64,000 nucleotides of DNA from Mesorhizobium sp. Root157 (GTDB lineage Bacteria > Pseudomonadota > Alphaproteobacteria > Rhizobiales > Rhizobiaceae): contig NZ_LMGJ01000003.1 of assembly GCF_001427385.1 (NCBI RefSeq), positions 127,451 through 191,450 on the forward strand. Reading direction: 5' to 3'. The translations under genes and the position numbers were made by a program. Under the pieces are notes generated by a model. It was given only the letters and a program-made list of their open reading frames with translations. It did not search any database and was not told the origin of the DNA. This document shows, piece after piece, positions 15,750-23,514 of this stretch; positions within the stretch are counted from its first letter, which is position 1; the number at the start of each line of letters is the position of its first letter.

Positions 15750-17927
15750 ATGAATTCGGCGCCCGATTTGTCCGGTGTACGGGCCGCACCTACCGAGCTT
15801 GATGTCCCGGTCAAGGGGCAGCCCTTCAGGTCTGTCTTCCAGAGGGTGGCAATCTTCCTTGGCAGACCCGGCTCGGACGTCGTCCTCTTTTCCGGTATCC
15901 CCTTCGATGAGGATTCGCCCGGCATCGAAGACGTTCAGCGTTTGAGCGACCGCATCGGCCTCGAAGTCAGGGACTTTGGCTGGCGCGAACTGACGTCCGG
16001 CAATCTCGACCTCCCGGCAATCCTTTTGCTGAACGATGGCTCGGCTGTTTCCCTGCTGGAAAATATGGAGGGAGACAGTTCAAGGTCATCCCTGCTGTCA
16101 CTGGCCAACTCCCAAGCTCAGGGCGGCCCGTTGCGAAGGGAAGATGTCAGGGCTGTCCTGTCCTTCGGCGTAGTCAGCGCGGACACTATGCAGTCCGCCG
16201 TGGACGGCCTGGACGGCAGCATCGCGCGCCGCCATTGGCTGACGAGCGCACTGCTCCCCTTCTGGCGTTCCTACGCACAGGTGGCGATGGCAGCCTTGTT
16301 CATCAATCTGCTGGCGATCGCGTCGCCGCTTTTCACGATGAATGTCTACGACCGCATCCTGCCCAATAATGCCACGGCGACACTTTGGGTTCTCGCGCTC
16401 GGCGTCGCGGGCGCCATTCTATTCGATCTGCTTTTGAAAACTGTTCGCGCCGCCCTTATCGACTACGCAGGCCGACGCGCCGACATCAAGCTTTCCTACC
16501 TTCTGTTCGAAAAAGTCCTCAACGCAACCATGGCATCGAGACCGATGCAGACTGGCGACTATGCCAGCCGCGTGACGCAATACGAGTTCGTGCGTGAGTT
16601 CTTCACTTCCAACACGATCAGCGTGTTGATCGACACGGTCTTCGTATTTGTCTTTTTGATCGTGATCTACCTGGTAGGCGGCTGGATTGTCATCATCCCA
16701 GCCATCGCCTTCGTGTTTTCCCTGGTTATCGGCTTGATTTCACAGCACAGGATCGGGCGCAGAGTAGCCGCCGCATCCAACGAATCGTCGATGAAGCAAT
16801 CACTCCTCGTCGAAACCATCTCGACGATCGAGACGGTGAAATCATTGAGCGCCGAACGGACATTGCTGCGCAAATGGCACGAGTTGTCGAAGAAGGCGTC
16901 TCTAACGTCGGAAGAGATCAAGCAGTTGTCGGCGTCGGCGGCCAACAGCACGCAATTCGTCCAGCAGATGGTCTCCGTGGTCATCATCATTGCCGGCGCT
17001 TACCAATTCTCGAAAGGTGAAATGTCTTCCGGTGCGATCATTGCCACGGTCATGCTTTCGAGCCGTACCGTCGCGCCGATGGGACAGATTGCGATGACGC
17101 TGTCACGCATGCGCCAGGCGATCCTTTCCCTGCGCATCCTCAATATGGTGATGGAGCAACCGGAAGACCGGCCGACCGGCACCGGCTTTGTCAATCGCGA
17201 AATCAATGCCGGCAGCTTCGCATTCCGGGACGTCGAATTTGCTTATCCCGGCTCCGATCAGAAGGTGTTGAACAGCCTGTCATTTTCCGTCCAGCCAGGC
17301 GAACGTGTCGGCATCATAGGCCGGATAGGGTCCGGAAAAACAACCATTGGCCGTCTGCTCGGGAGCCTTTATCCGCCAACGGCCGGCAGCCTGATGATCG
17401 ACGGCATAGACGTGCGCCAGTACCACCCCGCCGTCATCCGCTCGGCTGTGGCAGTCGCCTCGCAATCGGCGGACCTGTTCTCCGGATCGGTCAAGGAAAA
17501 CCTCCTCATGGGCCGGCCCGACGCGACCGACGCGGAGATCATCGAGGTGGCGCGCAGGACGGGCGTCGATGAATTCGTCTCCCGCCATCCTCGAGGCTAC
17601 GACATGCCGGTTGGCGAACGCGGCAGCAACTTGTCGGGCGGGCAAAGGCAGGCGATGGCGATTGCTCGCCTTCTGCTGGCCCGGCCTAAGATCATCTTCC
17701 TGGATGAACCGTCCGGCGCCATGGACCTCGCCTCGGAACGGCGGCTGATCAGCCAGTTGGCGACGGCAGTCGGTGCCGGAACAACCCTCATCATTTCAAC
17801 TCACCGCTACAGCATGCTCGAATTGATCGACCGCCTCATCGTTCTGGAAAACGGCCGCGTGATCGCGGATGGACCGAAGAAGGCCGTCATCGAGCAACTC
17901 CAGAAGAACGCGGCGCGGCCGTCATGA
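15750..17927 (+). CDS. Type I secretion ABC transporter (permease-ATPase), LapB-like
   Basis: The product has 725 residues. The N-terminal 130 or so residues occupy the place of a C39 peptidase but contain no cysteine, so this is a C39-like domain that could bind substrate without cutting it. The membrane domain (about 165-450) includes FTMNVYDRILPNNA, characteristic of T1SS permeases. The ATPase has Walker A GRIGSGKT (about residue 525), signature LSGGQRQ (about 628), Walker B IIFLDEPSGAMD and H-loop STHR. A GAGAGG ribosome site precedes the ATG. It lies 134 bases after tolC and 55 bases before hlyD. With no double-glycine peptidase, it fits export of RTX/LapA-type substrates rather than bacteriocins. 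Confidence 0.93.
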   Translation: MNSAPDLSGVRAAPTELDVPVKGQPFRSVFQRVAIFLGRPGSDVVLFSGIPFDEDSPGIEDVQRLSDRIGLEVRDFGWRELTSGNLDLPAILLLNDGSAVSLLENMEGDSSRSSLLSLANSQAQGGPLRREDVRAVLSFGVVSADTMQSAVDGLDGSIARRHWLTSALLPFWRSYAQVAMAALFINLLAIASPLFTMNVYDRILPNNATATLWVLALGVAGAILFDLLLKTVRAALIDYAGRRADIKLSYLLFEKVLNATMASRPMQTGDYASRVTQYEFVREFFTSNTISVLIDTVFVFVFLIVIYLVGGWIVIIPAIAFVFSLVIGLISQHRIGRRVAAASNESSMKQSLLVETISTIETVKSLSAERTLLRKWHELSKKASLTSEEIKQLSASAANSTQFVQQMVSVVIIIAGAYQFSKGEMSSGAIIATVMLSSRTVAPMGQIAMTLSRMRQAILSLRILNMVMEQPEDRPTGTGFVNREINAGSFAFRDVEFAYPGSDQKVLNSLSFSVQPGERVGIIGRIGSGKTTIGRLLGSLYPPTAGSLMIDGIDVRQYHPAVIRSAVAVASQSADLFSGSVKENLLMGRPDATDAEIIEVARRTGVDEFVSRHPRGYDMPVGERGSNLSGGQRQAMAIARLLLARPKIIFLDEPSGAMDLASERRLISQLATAVGAGTTLIISTHRYSMLELIDRLIVLENGRVIADGPKKAVIEQLQKNAARPS

Positions 17928-17982
17928 TCAGCTTGTCAGGCCCTTCGGCATTTTTCCCAGCGGTCGGGGGAGAGGCCAACCA

Positions 17983-19263
17983 ATGACCGACAACCCGCCC
18001 TTCTGGGCCCGCACCAGCCTTGCCGTCGTTATTCTGCTCATCATCTCATTCGTGGCATGGGCGGCGATTACGCAGGTCGAGGAAATTGCGCGCGGCGAAG
18101 GCAAGGTCATCCCGGTCTCCCGCACCCAGATCATCCAGGCGAGCGAAGCCAGCGTCGTGCAGGAGATCGCCGTCAGAGTCGGCCAGATCGTCAAGAAAGG
18201 CGATCTCATTGTCCGGCTGGACGATACCGCCACCACATCGACATTGGGTGAACTGGAGGCACGTGCACGTGCGCTGCGCGTACAGATAGCGCGCCTGGAA
18301 CTGGAGCAGACAGGCGATATGATGTCGCCGATGATTTGCCCGGAGGTGGTTCGAAAGACCAGCCCGGAAGTTTGCGACAACGAAGGCCAACTGTTGAAGG
18401 CACGGCGAGATTCCTTCCAGAATAAACTTTCTGTTCTGCAGGAACGTCATTTGCAGAGACGCGGGGAACTGGATGAGGCTCTGGTCGGCATCCAGAGGCT
18501 GGAGGCCAATATCAAGATTTCCCAGAAGGAGTCCGCCCTGCTGGAACCGCTTGTCGCCCGCAAGCTCGCGCCCCAGACCGATCTCTTGCGCATTCAAAAG
18601 GAACTGACGGACTCGAACGGTCAGTTGAAGCTGTTGCAGGAGTCGCTCGACCGTATCCGCGGGTCGATCAAGGAAGCCTCGCTTCAAGTCGATGAACTGA
18701 TGTTGGTTTTCCAGCAAGAGGCGCTGGCCGAAAAGACCAAGGTGCTGGCTGACCTGTCGGTGGTGTTGGAAACCATCCGCGGGGCGTCGGATCGGGTCCA
18801 GCGCACTGATTTGCGCTCACCGGTGGATGGCGTCGTGAACCGTTTGGAAATCACCACGATCGGCGCCTATGTCCAGCCCGGCACCGTGGTTGCTGAAGTC
18901 GTTCCCACCTCCGATGTCCTCCTGGTCGAGGCTCGGATATCGCCCAAGGATGTTGCCTTCATACGGATTGGGCAACCGGCGCTGGTGAAGATAACCGCCT
19001 TCGATTTCTCCATTTACGGAGGACTTCCCGGTGAGGTTTCCAACGTGTCCGCCGACTCCATGTTCGACGAGAAATCCGGAGAAACCTTCTATCTGGTGCA
19101 GGTGAAGACCGACAAATCCGAGATCAGTCATGACGGCAAGGCGCACTCGATCATTCCCGGCATGGTTGCTTCGGTGGATGTTATGACTGGCAAGAAAACT
19201 GTTCTTCAGTATTTGCTGAAGCCAATCAACAAGGCCAGAACAGAGGCCATGCGGGAGCGTTAG
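17983..19263 (+). CDS. HlyD-family membrane fusion protein of the type I secretion system
   Basis: The product has 426 residues from ATG 17983, which is preceded by a strong GGGGGAGAGG ribosome site. Longer upstream starts would run into the ATPase gene. It has a single transmembrane helix (about 10-30), a first lipoyl half (SEASVVQEIAVRVGQIVKKGDLI), a long alpha-hairpin (about 90-270) with heptad patterns, and a second lipoyl/beta-barrel half including LRSPVDGVVNRL. The end MVASVDVMTGKKTVLQYLLKPI is diagnostic of the T1SS HlyD/LapC subfamily. It bridges the inner membrane ATPase and the TolC duct. It stops one base before the next ATG, so the downstream gene is translationally linked. Confidence 0.94.
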   Translation: MTDNPPFWARTSLAVVILLIISFVAWAAITQVEEIARGEGKVIPVSRTQIIQASEASVVQEIAVRVGQIVKKGDLIVRLDDTATTSTLGELEARARALRVQIARLELEQTGDMMSPMICPEVVRKTSPEVCDNEGQLLKARRDSFQNKLSVLQERHLQRRGELDEALVGIQRLEANIKISQKESALLEPLVARKLAPQTDLLRIQKELTDSNGQLKLLQESLDRIRGSIKEASLQVDELMLVFQQEALAEKTKVLADLSVVLETIRGASDRVQRTDLRSPVDGVVNRLEITTIGAYVQPGTVVAEVVPTSDVLLVEARISPKDVAFIRIGQPALVKITAFDFSIYGGLPGEVSNVSADSMFDEKSGETFYLVQVKTDKSEISHDGKAHSIIPGMVASVDVMTGKKTVLQYLLKPINKARTEAMRER

Positions 19264-19264
19264 A

Positions 19265-19882
19265 ATGGTTTCCGCGTCCGGCGAATCGGATTCCACATCA
19301 CTTGCCAGCGATGCAGAACCCATCTTTCGCGTGGTGGAGGATCAAGACGCTCGCCGGGGCATACGGCTTGAACGCGCCTATTGGAAAACGCTGCGGGACA
19401 TTGCTACCGCGACCGCGCAGAAGACCGGGACGCTGGTAAGATCGGTTGTCGGCCAAGCGCCTGAAATGACAAACACGACGTCTTTGCTCCGCGTCTATTG
19501 TCTCAAATGGGTGCTGGACGAGCTGGAGGCCGCTCGGCAGGTTTCTGATCCATCCCTCGTCGTCAATCTGGTTCGGGCTTCGCCCGGTGCGACTTTCGCT
19601 CTCGGGCTCGACAAGCGCATCATTGCCTACAACCAGCCCTTCCTGACCTTCGTACAAAGCCGCTTTACCTCCGGGGAACCGGGTTCGATCGGAAGGGATT
19701 TCCGTCTGGCGCTGGACGCGCACCTGACCACTCTCGCTGCCAACCTGAAGGCCAGCGGTAATGTCCCGACTCAAGTCGGCTTCGTCGTCGGTTTCGGGGA
19801 CCGCCGGGTGCGCGGCACCCTCAATGCCATACTGGCACCCGTCACGGGCAGCGATATCGTATTGTGCTACGTGTTGTCCTGA
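19265..19882 (+). CDS. Ribbon-helix-helix plus PAS-like protein, last gene of the secretion operon
   Basis: The product has 205 residues. No signal peptide or membrane helix is seen, so it should be cytoplasmic. Residues about 30-95 read like the RHH_4 ribbon-helix-helix family (RGIRLERAYWKTLRDIA, then a helix ending CLKWVLDELE). Residues about 105-200 look like a PAS fold (ALGLDKRIIAYNQPFLTFV, a later beta-hairpin, and the ending GSDIVLCYVLS). Only one base separates it from hlyD, so it is made together with the secretion machine. It may be a DNA-binding regulator of adhesin or secretion genes, or a protein that senses secretion state. The domain calls are moderate, and I know of no named homologue. 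Confidence 0.7.
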   Translation: MVSASGESDSTSLASDAEPIFRVVEDQDARRGIRLERAYWKTLRDIATATAQKTGTLVRSVVGQAPEMTNTTSLLRVYCLKWVLDELEAARQVSDPSLVVNLVRASPGATFALGLDKRIIAYNQPFLTFVQSRFTSGEPGSIGRDFRLALDAHLTTLAANLKASGNVPTQVGFVVGFGDRRVRGTLNAILAPVTGSDIVLCYVLS

Positions 19883-19887
19883 TGCAG

Positions 19888-19987
19888 GTCGCCCGAAAGT
19901 GGAAACCGGTTTCGGGATAACGACATGCACAAAAGCAAACACTTGAAGCACGGCCGGCGAATCTGAAGGATCACGGCCGCTTTAGGC
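19888..19987 (+). repeat. Rhizobial-type intergenic palindromic repeat, copy A
   Basis: An inverted repeat, CCGAAA...TTTCGG around GTGGAAACCGG (19893-19916), is followed by ATGCACAAAAGCAAACACTTGAAGC and then GGCGAATCTGAAGGATC with flanking CGGCCG arms. The second half matches the elements at 35066 and 21977. It fills the convergent gap between the RHH/PAS gene and the LapG-like gene. Confidence 0.7.
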
Positions 19988-20020
19988 TCGTGACCGGCGC
20001 AGCTAGCGGCCGGCAACCTG

Positions 20021-20818
20021 TCAGGACGGGTCTTGAACGCCTTCGCCCGGCTGCACGGCTTCCAGTGATGCAGGACGCTTTTGCATCGCAAATTCCGAAC
20101 CGCGCTTGTAGCCGTGGACCCAGGCCTTTTGGGCACTGAGCGAATAGAGTGCCTGATACTGCGGCAATTGCTTGTCCGTCAGCACTGCATCGCGCAGGTT
20201 ATCCAACACGTAAGTATTGTTGCTGGTAGAGACAGCCAGCACGGCATGATAAAAATCCCGGCCCGTATCGCGAAGCACCACCAGGGCCATGCTCTCGGCC
20301 GGTATCCCTGCCGCTCTGAGCGCCGCCATCTTCAGGATTGCGAAATCCTCGCAATCGCCCTTGCCTTCAGTCAGGATCTCCTTTGGCGTCGCCCAATAGT
20401 CGAGCACGCCGTAGACATCCTTGTCGCTTCTATAATCGATCAGGCGATTGACGGCTGTATTCACCGCCGCGATCTTGCGCACCAGTGACAAATCCTGAAC
20501 CGCATTTGCCGTGTCCTTCACAAGGCTCAAACGGACACGGCAGGGAGCCAAATCCGCACAATCCTCGACGGCAAGGCCATCGGCGCCCGCCTCGATCTCT
20601 GTCCAGCGCGCCACCATGCCGGGCTTGAAAGGAAATGCCACGGACGAAAATATACCGGCCACCACCGATCCGGTGCTCATGTAGTCGAGTTGCGTCGACT
20701 TCGATGCAAGGCGCGCTTCGGGAATGGCTAGGCTGCCGGACAGCATGCAAGCGACCGCCATGGCGGTGACGGCGCCCCCAGCTCGCTTGCCCGCTCCTTG
20801 TATTCCGCTGCCAACCAT
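20021..20818 (-). CDS. lapG: LapG-like periplasmic transglutaminase-fold cysteine protease (BTLCP, peptidase C93)
   Basis: The product has 265 residues. A signal peptide (about 15-33) precedes a BTLCP domain. The catalytic triad is visible: Cys156 in EGKGDCEDFA, His191 in FYHAVLAV and Asp206 in YVLDNL. The 35- and 15-residue spacings are those of LapG. Acidic residues beside the cysteine fit the calcium site of the family. In pseudomonads LapG clips the N-terminus of the giant adhesin LapA and releases it from the cell unless LapD, loaded with c-di-GMP, sequesters LapG. Here it sits convergent to the secretion operon, so the adhesin in this window is the obvious candidate substrate. The symbol is by family, and the partner is inferred. 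Confidence 0.88.
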   Translation of the reverse strand: MVGSGIQGAGKRAGGAVTAMAVACMLSGSLAIPEARLASKSTQLDYMSTGSVVAGIFSSVAFPFKPGMVARWTEIEAGADGLAVEDCADLAPCRVRLSLVKDTANAVQDLSLVRKIAAVNTAVNRLIDYRSDKDVYGVLDYWATPKEILTEGKGDCEDFAILKMAALRAAGIPAESMALVVLRDTGRDFYHAVLAVSTSNNTYVLDNLRDAVLTDKQLPQYQALYSLSAQKAWVHGYKRGSEFAMQKRPASLEAVQPGEGVQDPS

Positions 20819-21225
20819 CTGTCCGCCCTCGGCTTACTGAAGCGAAGGCTAACTCATGGAATTGTACATCCAGCTAAAGGATATAGTGTACTTTGAGTAC
20901 TTTGATTCCTAAAAATTTAATCAAACAAGTTATATTATCAATTTCGAGTGTGATCATAAATTTCTGACAGGTTCGATAGTATAAATTCATTTCACCTTGT
21001 TTTGTCAAATGCCACGAGAACCCGCCCGCACGGGCAGCAATTGAGGGCCGAGGCCCGGTTTTGAAAACCGCTCAAATCTAAACGTTCCGATAGAGTTGGA
21101 TGCCGACGCCACCTGCATCGACCAGAAACACCCAGGCGTCCAATACCACTAACTCTTGACGCGGTTATGCATCGCGCGTTAGGCCGTTATATCAAGCATC
21201 ACCACCTCAGATTGGCTTTCAAGCA
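20819..21225. other. 407-bp divergent intergenic region, AT-rich, with tandem hairpins
   Basis: No coding sequence is supported. Bases 20860-21005 are clearly AT-rich compared with the flanks and probably hold the lapG-side promoter. Bases 21024-21075 contain stacked inverted repeats (separate entry). TTGACG at 21156-21161 is a possible -35 element for the terC-side gene, but I see no matching -10 at normal spacing. Confidence 0.6.
21024..21075 (+). promoter_or_regulatory. Three-hairpin structured element upstream of the terC-family gene
   Basis: GCCCG/CGGGC (21024-21035) forms a first small stem. TTGAG at 21041-21045 can pair with CTCAA at 21071-21075, closing a junction that holds GGCC/GGCC (21046-21055) and GGTTTT/AAAACC (21057-21069). 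The element is about 150 bases before the start codon. It does not show the conserved yybP-ykoY manganese-riboswitch core that precedes many TerC genes, so it is either another leader structure or a small RNA. Confidence 0.45.
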
Positions 21226-21885
21226 ATGGAAATTTTCACGGCGGCAGGCTTCAGCGCGCTCCTGCAGGTAATTGCCATCGATCTCGTATTGGCCGGAGAC
21301 AATGCAATCGTCATCGGACTTGCGGCCGCCGGCTTGCCGGTAGACCAGCGCAAGAAGGCGATCCTTCTCGGCGTTCTTGCCGCCACCGTTCTGCGCATTG
21401 GCTTTGCCGTCATCACCGTCCAGCTTCTGGCCGTGCTGGGTCTCCTGCTCGTCGGCGGCATCCTGCTTCTGTGGGTTTGCTGGAAGATGTGGCGTGAATT
21501 GCGCACTTCGCACGAAGACGAGCACGAGGCTACGGAAGCCTTGTCCGACACCCAAGCGAACGGCGGCAAGGCAGCGACCGGCAAGGCGCCGCGCAAAACG
21601 CTTGCCCAAGCTGCAACCCAGATCGTCATCGCCGATGTCTCAATGTCCCTGGACAACGTGCTGGCCGTCGCCGGCGCAGCGCGCGATCACCTCACCGTTC
21701 TCATCATCGGCCTGATCCTGTCGATTGCCTTGATGGGCCTTGCAGCCAGCTTCATTGCGAAGCTCCTGCATCGCTATCGCTGGATCGCCTATGTCGGCCT
21801 GCTCATCATCCTCTATGTAGCACTCGACATGGTCTATCGCGGCGTTCTGGAAGTTTGGCCTCACCTGAGTGTTGCCTTGGCTTAA
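21226..21885 (+). CDS. TerC-family (YjbE-type) integral membrane protein
   Basis: The product has 219 residues. About seven membrane helices are seen, in two halves joined by a soluble acidic/basic linker (about 95-130). The repeated motif with an Asp in the membrane is visible twice: IDLVLAGDNAIVIGLA near the N-terminus and ADVSMSLDNVLAVAGAA in the second half, the hallmark of TerC/YjbE/Alx proteins. Members are linked to manganese efflux and metallation of exported proteins. It is monocistronic, with a long structured upstream region that may regulate it. Substrate assignment to manganese is from family knowledge, not from this sequence. Confidence 0.88.
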   Translation: MEIFTAAGFSALLQVIAIDLVLAGDNAIVIGLAAAGLPVDQRKKAILLGVLAATVLRIGFAVITVQLLAVLGLLLVGGILLLWVCWKMWRELRTSHEDEHEATEALSDTQANGGKAATGKAPRKTLAQAATQIVIADVSMSLDNVLAVAGAARDHLTVLIIGLILSIALMGLAASFIAKLLHRYRWIAYVGLLIILYVALDMVYRGVLEVWPHLSVALA

Positions 21886-21976
21886 CCGGCACCACAAGCC
21901 ACGCAGATACGGCGGGCGCGGTGATACCGCCCGCCGTTTTCGTTCTTCCGGACAATCCGTCGACACCTCGCGTGAA

Positions 21977-22040
21977 CTCAGAGCGCGTCGCGACCTTTCA
22001 GATTCGCTGGCGCGCTCCAAGTACCTGTTTCTATGCATGC
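21977..22040 (-). repeat. Rhizobial-type intergenic palindromic repeat, copy C
   Basis: Read on the minus strand it gives CATAGAAACAGGTACTTGGAG, then a stem of GAGCGCG-type arms around CCAGCGAATCTGAAAGGTCG, closing with CGCGACGCGCTC. It matches copy B (35066-35122) over nearly its whole length, with a few substitutions. Confidence 0.75.
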
Positions 22041-22347
22041 CATCCTCGTCACCGGCTACAGGGCAACGCCGGGGCTGTTCAGAAGAATGTGTCTCGACGA
22101 CGGGCCGGCAATCACCGGACTGTTGCGGGCTTGCGAGCGCGCGATGGCCGCAGCATCATAAGCCCCTTCCCGACACGCGATCCCGACATCGACCCTCCGC
22201 TGCCAGAGGCGCGAAACCGATGCGGTGCCACTATGCTTGTCTCGTGATTTCAGCCCCGCAGCTTGCAAAGCAAGTCTGGCAAGCTGTTGCTGGTCCTCGT
22301 CGCCGAAGCACTCGGACCCGCCGACAACATCGGCCAGACATGTCGCC

Positions 22348-22379
22348 AAAACAAAAAGGGCGCCTTAAAGGCGCCCTTT
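22348..22379 (-). terminator. Rho-independent terminator of the BMP transporter operon
   Basis: On the minus strand, AAAGGGCGCCTT pairs with AAGGCGCCCTTT around a tiny loop, and the T-rich run TTTTTGTTTT follows. It lies 24 bases after the stop of the substrate-binding-protein gene. Confidence 0.88.
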
Positions 22380-22403
22380 CCATTCGTATGTTGGCCTACC
22401 GTT

Positions 22404-23474
22404 TTATTGCGGCAGCTTGTCGTCCACGCCCTTGACGTAGAAGTTCATGCCAAGCAGCGTCTTGTCGTCAGCGACTTCGCCGTCCTTGAGCCACTCGCTG
22501 CCATCCTGCTTGAACACCGGTCCGGTGAAGGGGTTCCAGCCACCAGCGATCTTGGTTTCGGTTTCCTTCGCTGCTGCGGCGACATCTTCTGGAAGGTTCG
22601 TGTAAGGAGCCATAAGCACCGCACCTTCCTTGATGCCTTCCCAGCGGTCTTCCGGCTTCCAGGTGCCGGCAAGAACCTCGCCGATGCGTTCGATGTAGTA
22701 CGGACCCCAATCATCGACGATGGCGGTGTACTGGGACTTCGGCGCGAAGGTGATCATGTCCGAAGCCTGGCCGAAGCCGTGCAGTCCGCGTTCCTGTGCG
22801 ACCTGCAGCGGTGCGGTGGAATCGGTGTGCTGGACGATGATGTCGGCACCCTGGTCGAACAAGGCCTTGGCAGCGTCCGCTTCCTTGCCCGGATCGAACC
22901 AGGAGTTCACCCATACGATCTTGGCCTTGAACTCGGGGTTCACAGACTGGGCACCCAGCATGAAGGCGTTGATACCCATCACCACTTCAGGGATCGGGAA
23001 GGAAACGATGTAGCCGGCAACGCCCGTCTTGGACTGCTTCGCAGCGATCTGGCCGATAACGTAGCGGCCTTCATAGAAGCGGGCGTTGTAGATACCCATG
23101 TTGGCAGCCGTCTTGTAGCCGGTGGCATGCTCGAACTTGATGTCCGGGAACTTGTTGGCCACCTTCAGTTCGGCGTCCATGAAGCCGAACGACGTGCCGA
23201 AAATGATCTGGCAGCCTTGACGTGCCAGGCGCTCGAAAGCGCGTTCGGCATCGGGGCCTTCAGCCACGTTTTCGAGATATGCGGTCTCGACCTTGTCACC
23301 GAATTCCTTCTCGACGGCGAGACGGCCCTGGTCATGCTGGTAGGAATAACCGAAGTCGCCGATCGGGCCGACATAGACCCAGCAGGCCTTCAGTTTTTCC
23401 TGCGCCTGCGCAGTTGCGGCGAACGATAGCGCCGCAGCTGTTGTTGCAAGCGCAATAAGCAGTTTTTTCATCAT
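22404..23474 (-). CDS. BMP-family (nucleoside-type) ABC transporter substrate-binding protein
   Basis: The product has 356 residues with a signal peptide (KKLLIALATTAAALSFAATAQA). The mature protein shows the Bmp/PnrA/Med family pattern: WVYVGPIGDFGYSYQHDQG near the N-terminus, CQIIFGTSFGFMDA, and QHTDSTAPLQVAQERG in the second lobe. Such proteins bind purine nucleosides or related compounds in the periplasm. It is last in the operon ATPase-permease-permease-binding protein, with a 40-base gap before it and a strong terminator after it. There is no lipobox, so it should be soluble. The exact ligand is not decided by sequence. Confidence 0.9.
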   Translation of the reverse strand: MMKKLLIALATTAAALSFAATAQAQEKLKACWVYVGPIGDFGYSYQHDQGRLAVEKEFGDKVETAYLENVAEGPDAERAFERLARQGCQIIFGTSFGFMDAELKVANKFPDIKFEHATGYKTAANMGIYNARFYEGRYVIGQIAAKQSKTGVAGYIVSFPIPEVVMGINAFMLGAQSVNPEFKAKIVWVNSWFDPGKEADAAKALFDQGADIIVQHTDSTAPLQVAQERGLHGFGQASDMITFAPKSQYTAIVDDWGPYYIERIGEVLAGTWKPEDRWEGIKEGAVLMAPYTNLPEDVAAAAKETETKIAGGWNPFTGPVFKQDGSEWLKDGEVADDKTLLGMNFYVKGVDDKLPQ

Positions 23475-23514
23475 GTTACCTCTCTGTGTTTAGCCACGGG
23501 GCTTCTGCTTGTTG

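Larger units (their letters stand above)
21886..22403. other. 518-bp stretch without a supported gene
   Basis: The stretch holds repeat copy C at its start (about 21977-22040) and a terminator for the minus-strand transporter operon at its end (22348-22379). The roughly 300 bases between (22041-22340) show open frames on both strands, but none has a ribosome site, a recognisable motif or a family resemblance. I see no tRNA, tmRNA, RNase P or 6S signature. Confidence 0.6.

Noticed and set aside
21001-21225. yybP-ykoY manganese riboswitch before the terC-family gene
   Set aside because: Expected from the gene family, but the conserved internal loops and closing sequence of that riboswitch are not present. 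Only unrelated hairpins are seen.
22041-22340. Possible small gene or RNA between the terC-family gene and the BMP operon terminator
   Set aside because: I looked for tmRNA, RNase P, 6S and tRNA features and for a signal peptide or ribosome site on both strands. Nothing held up.
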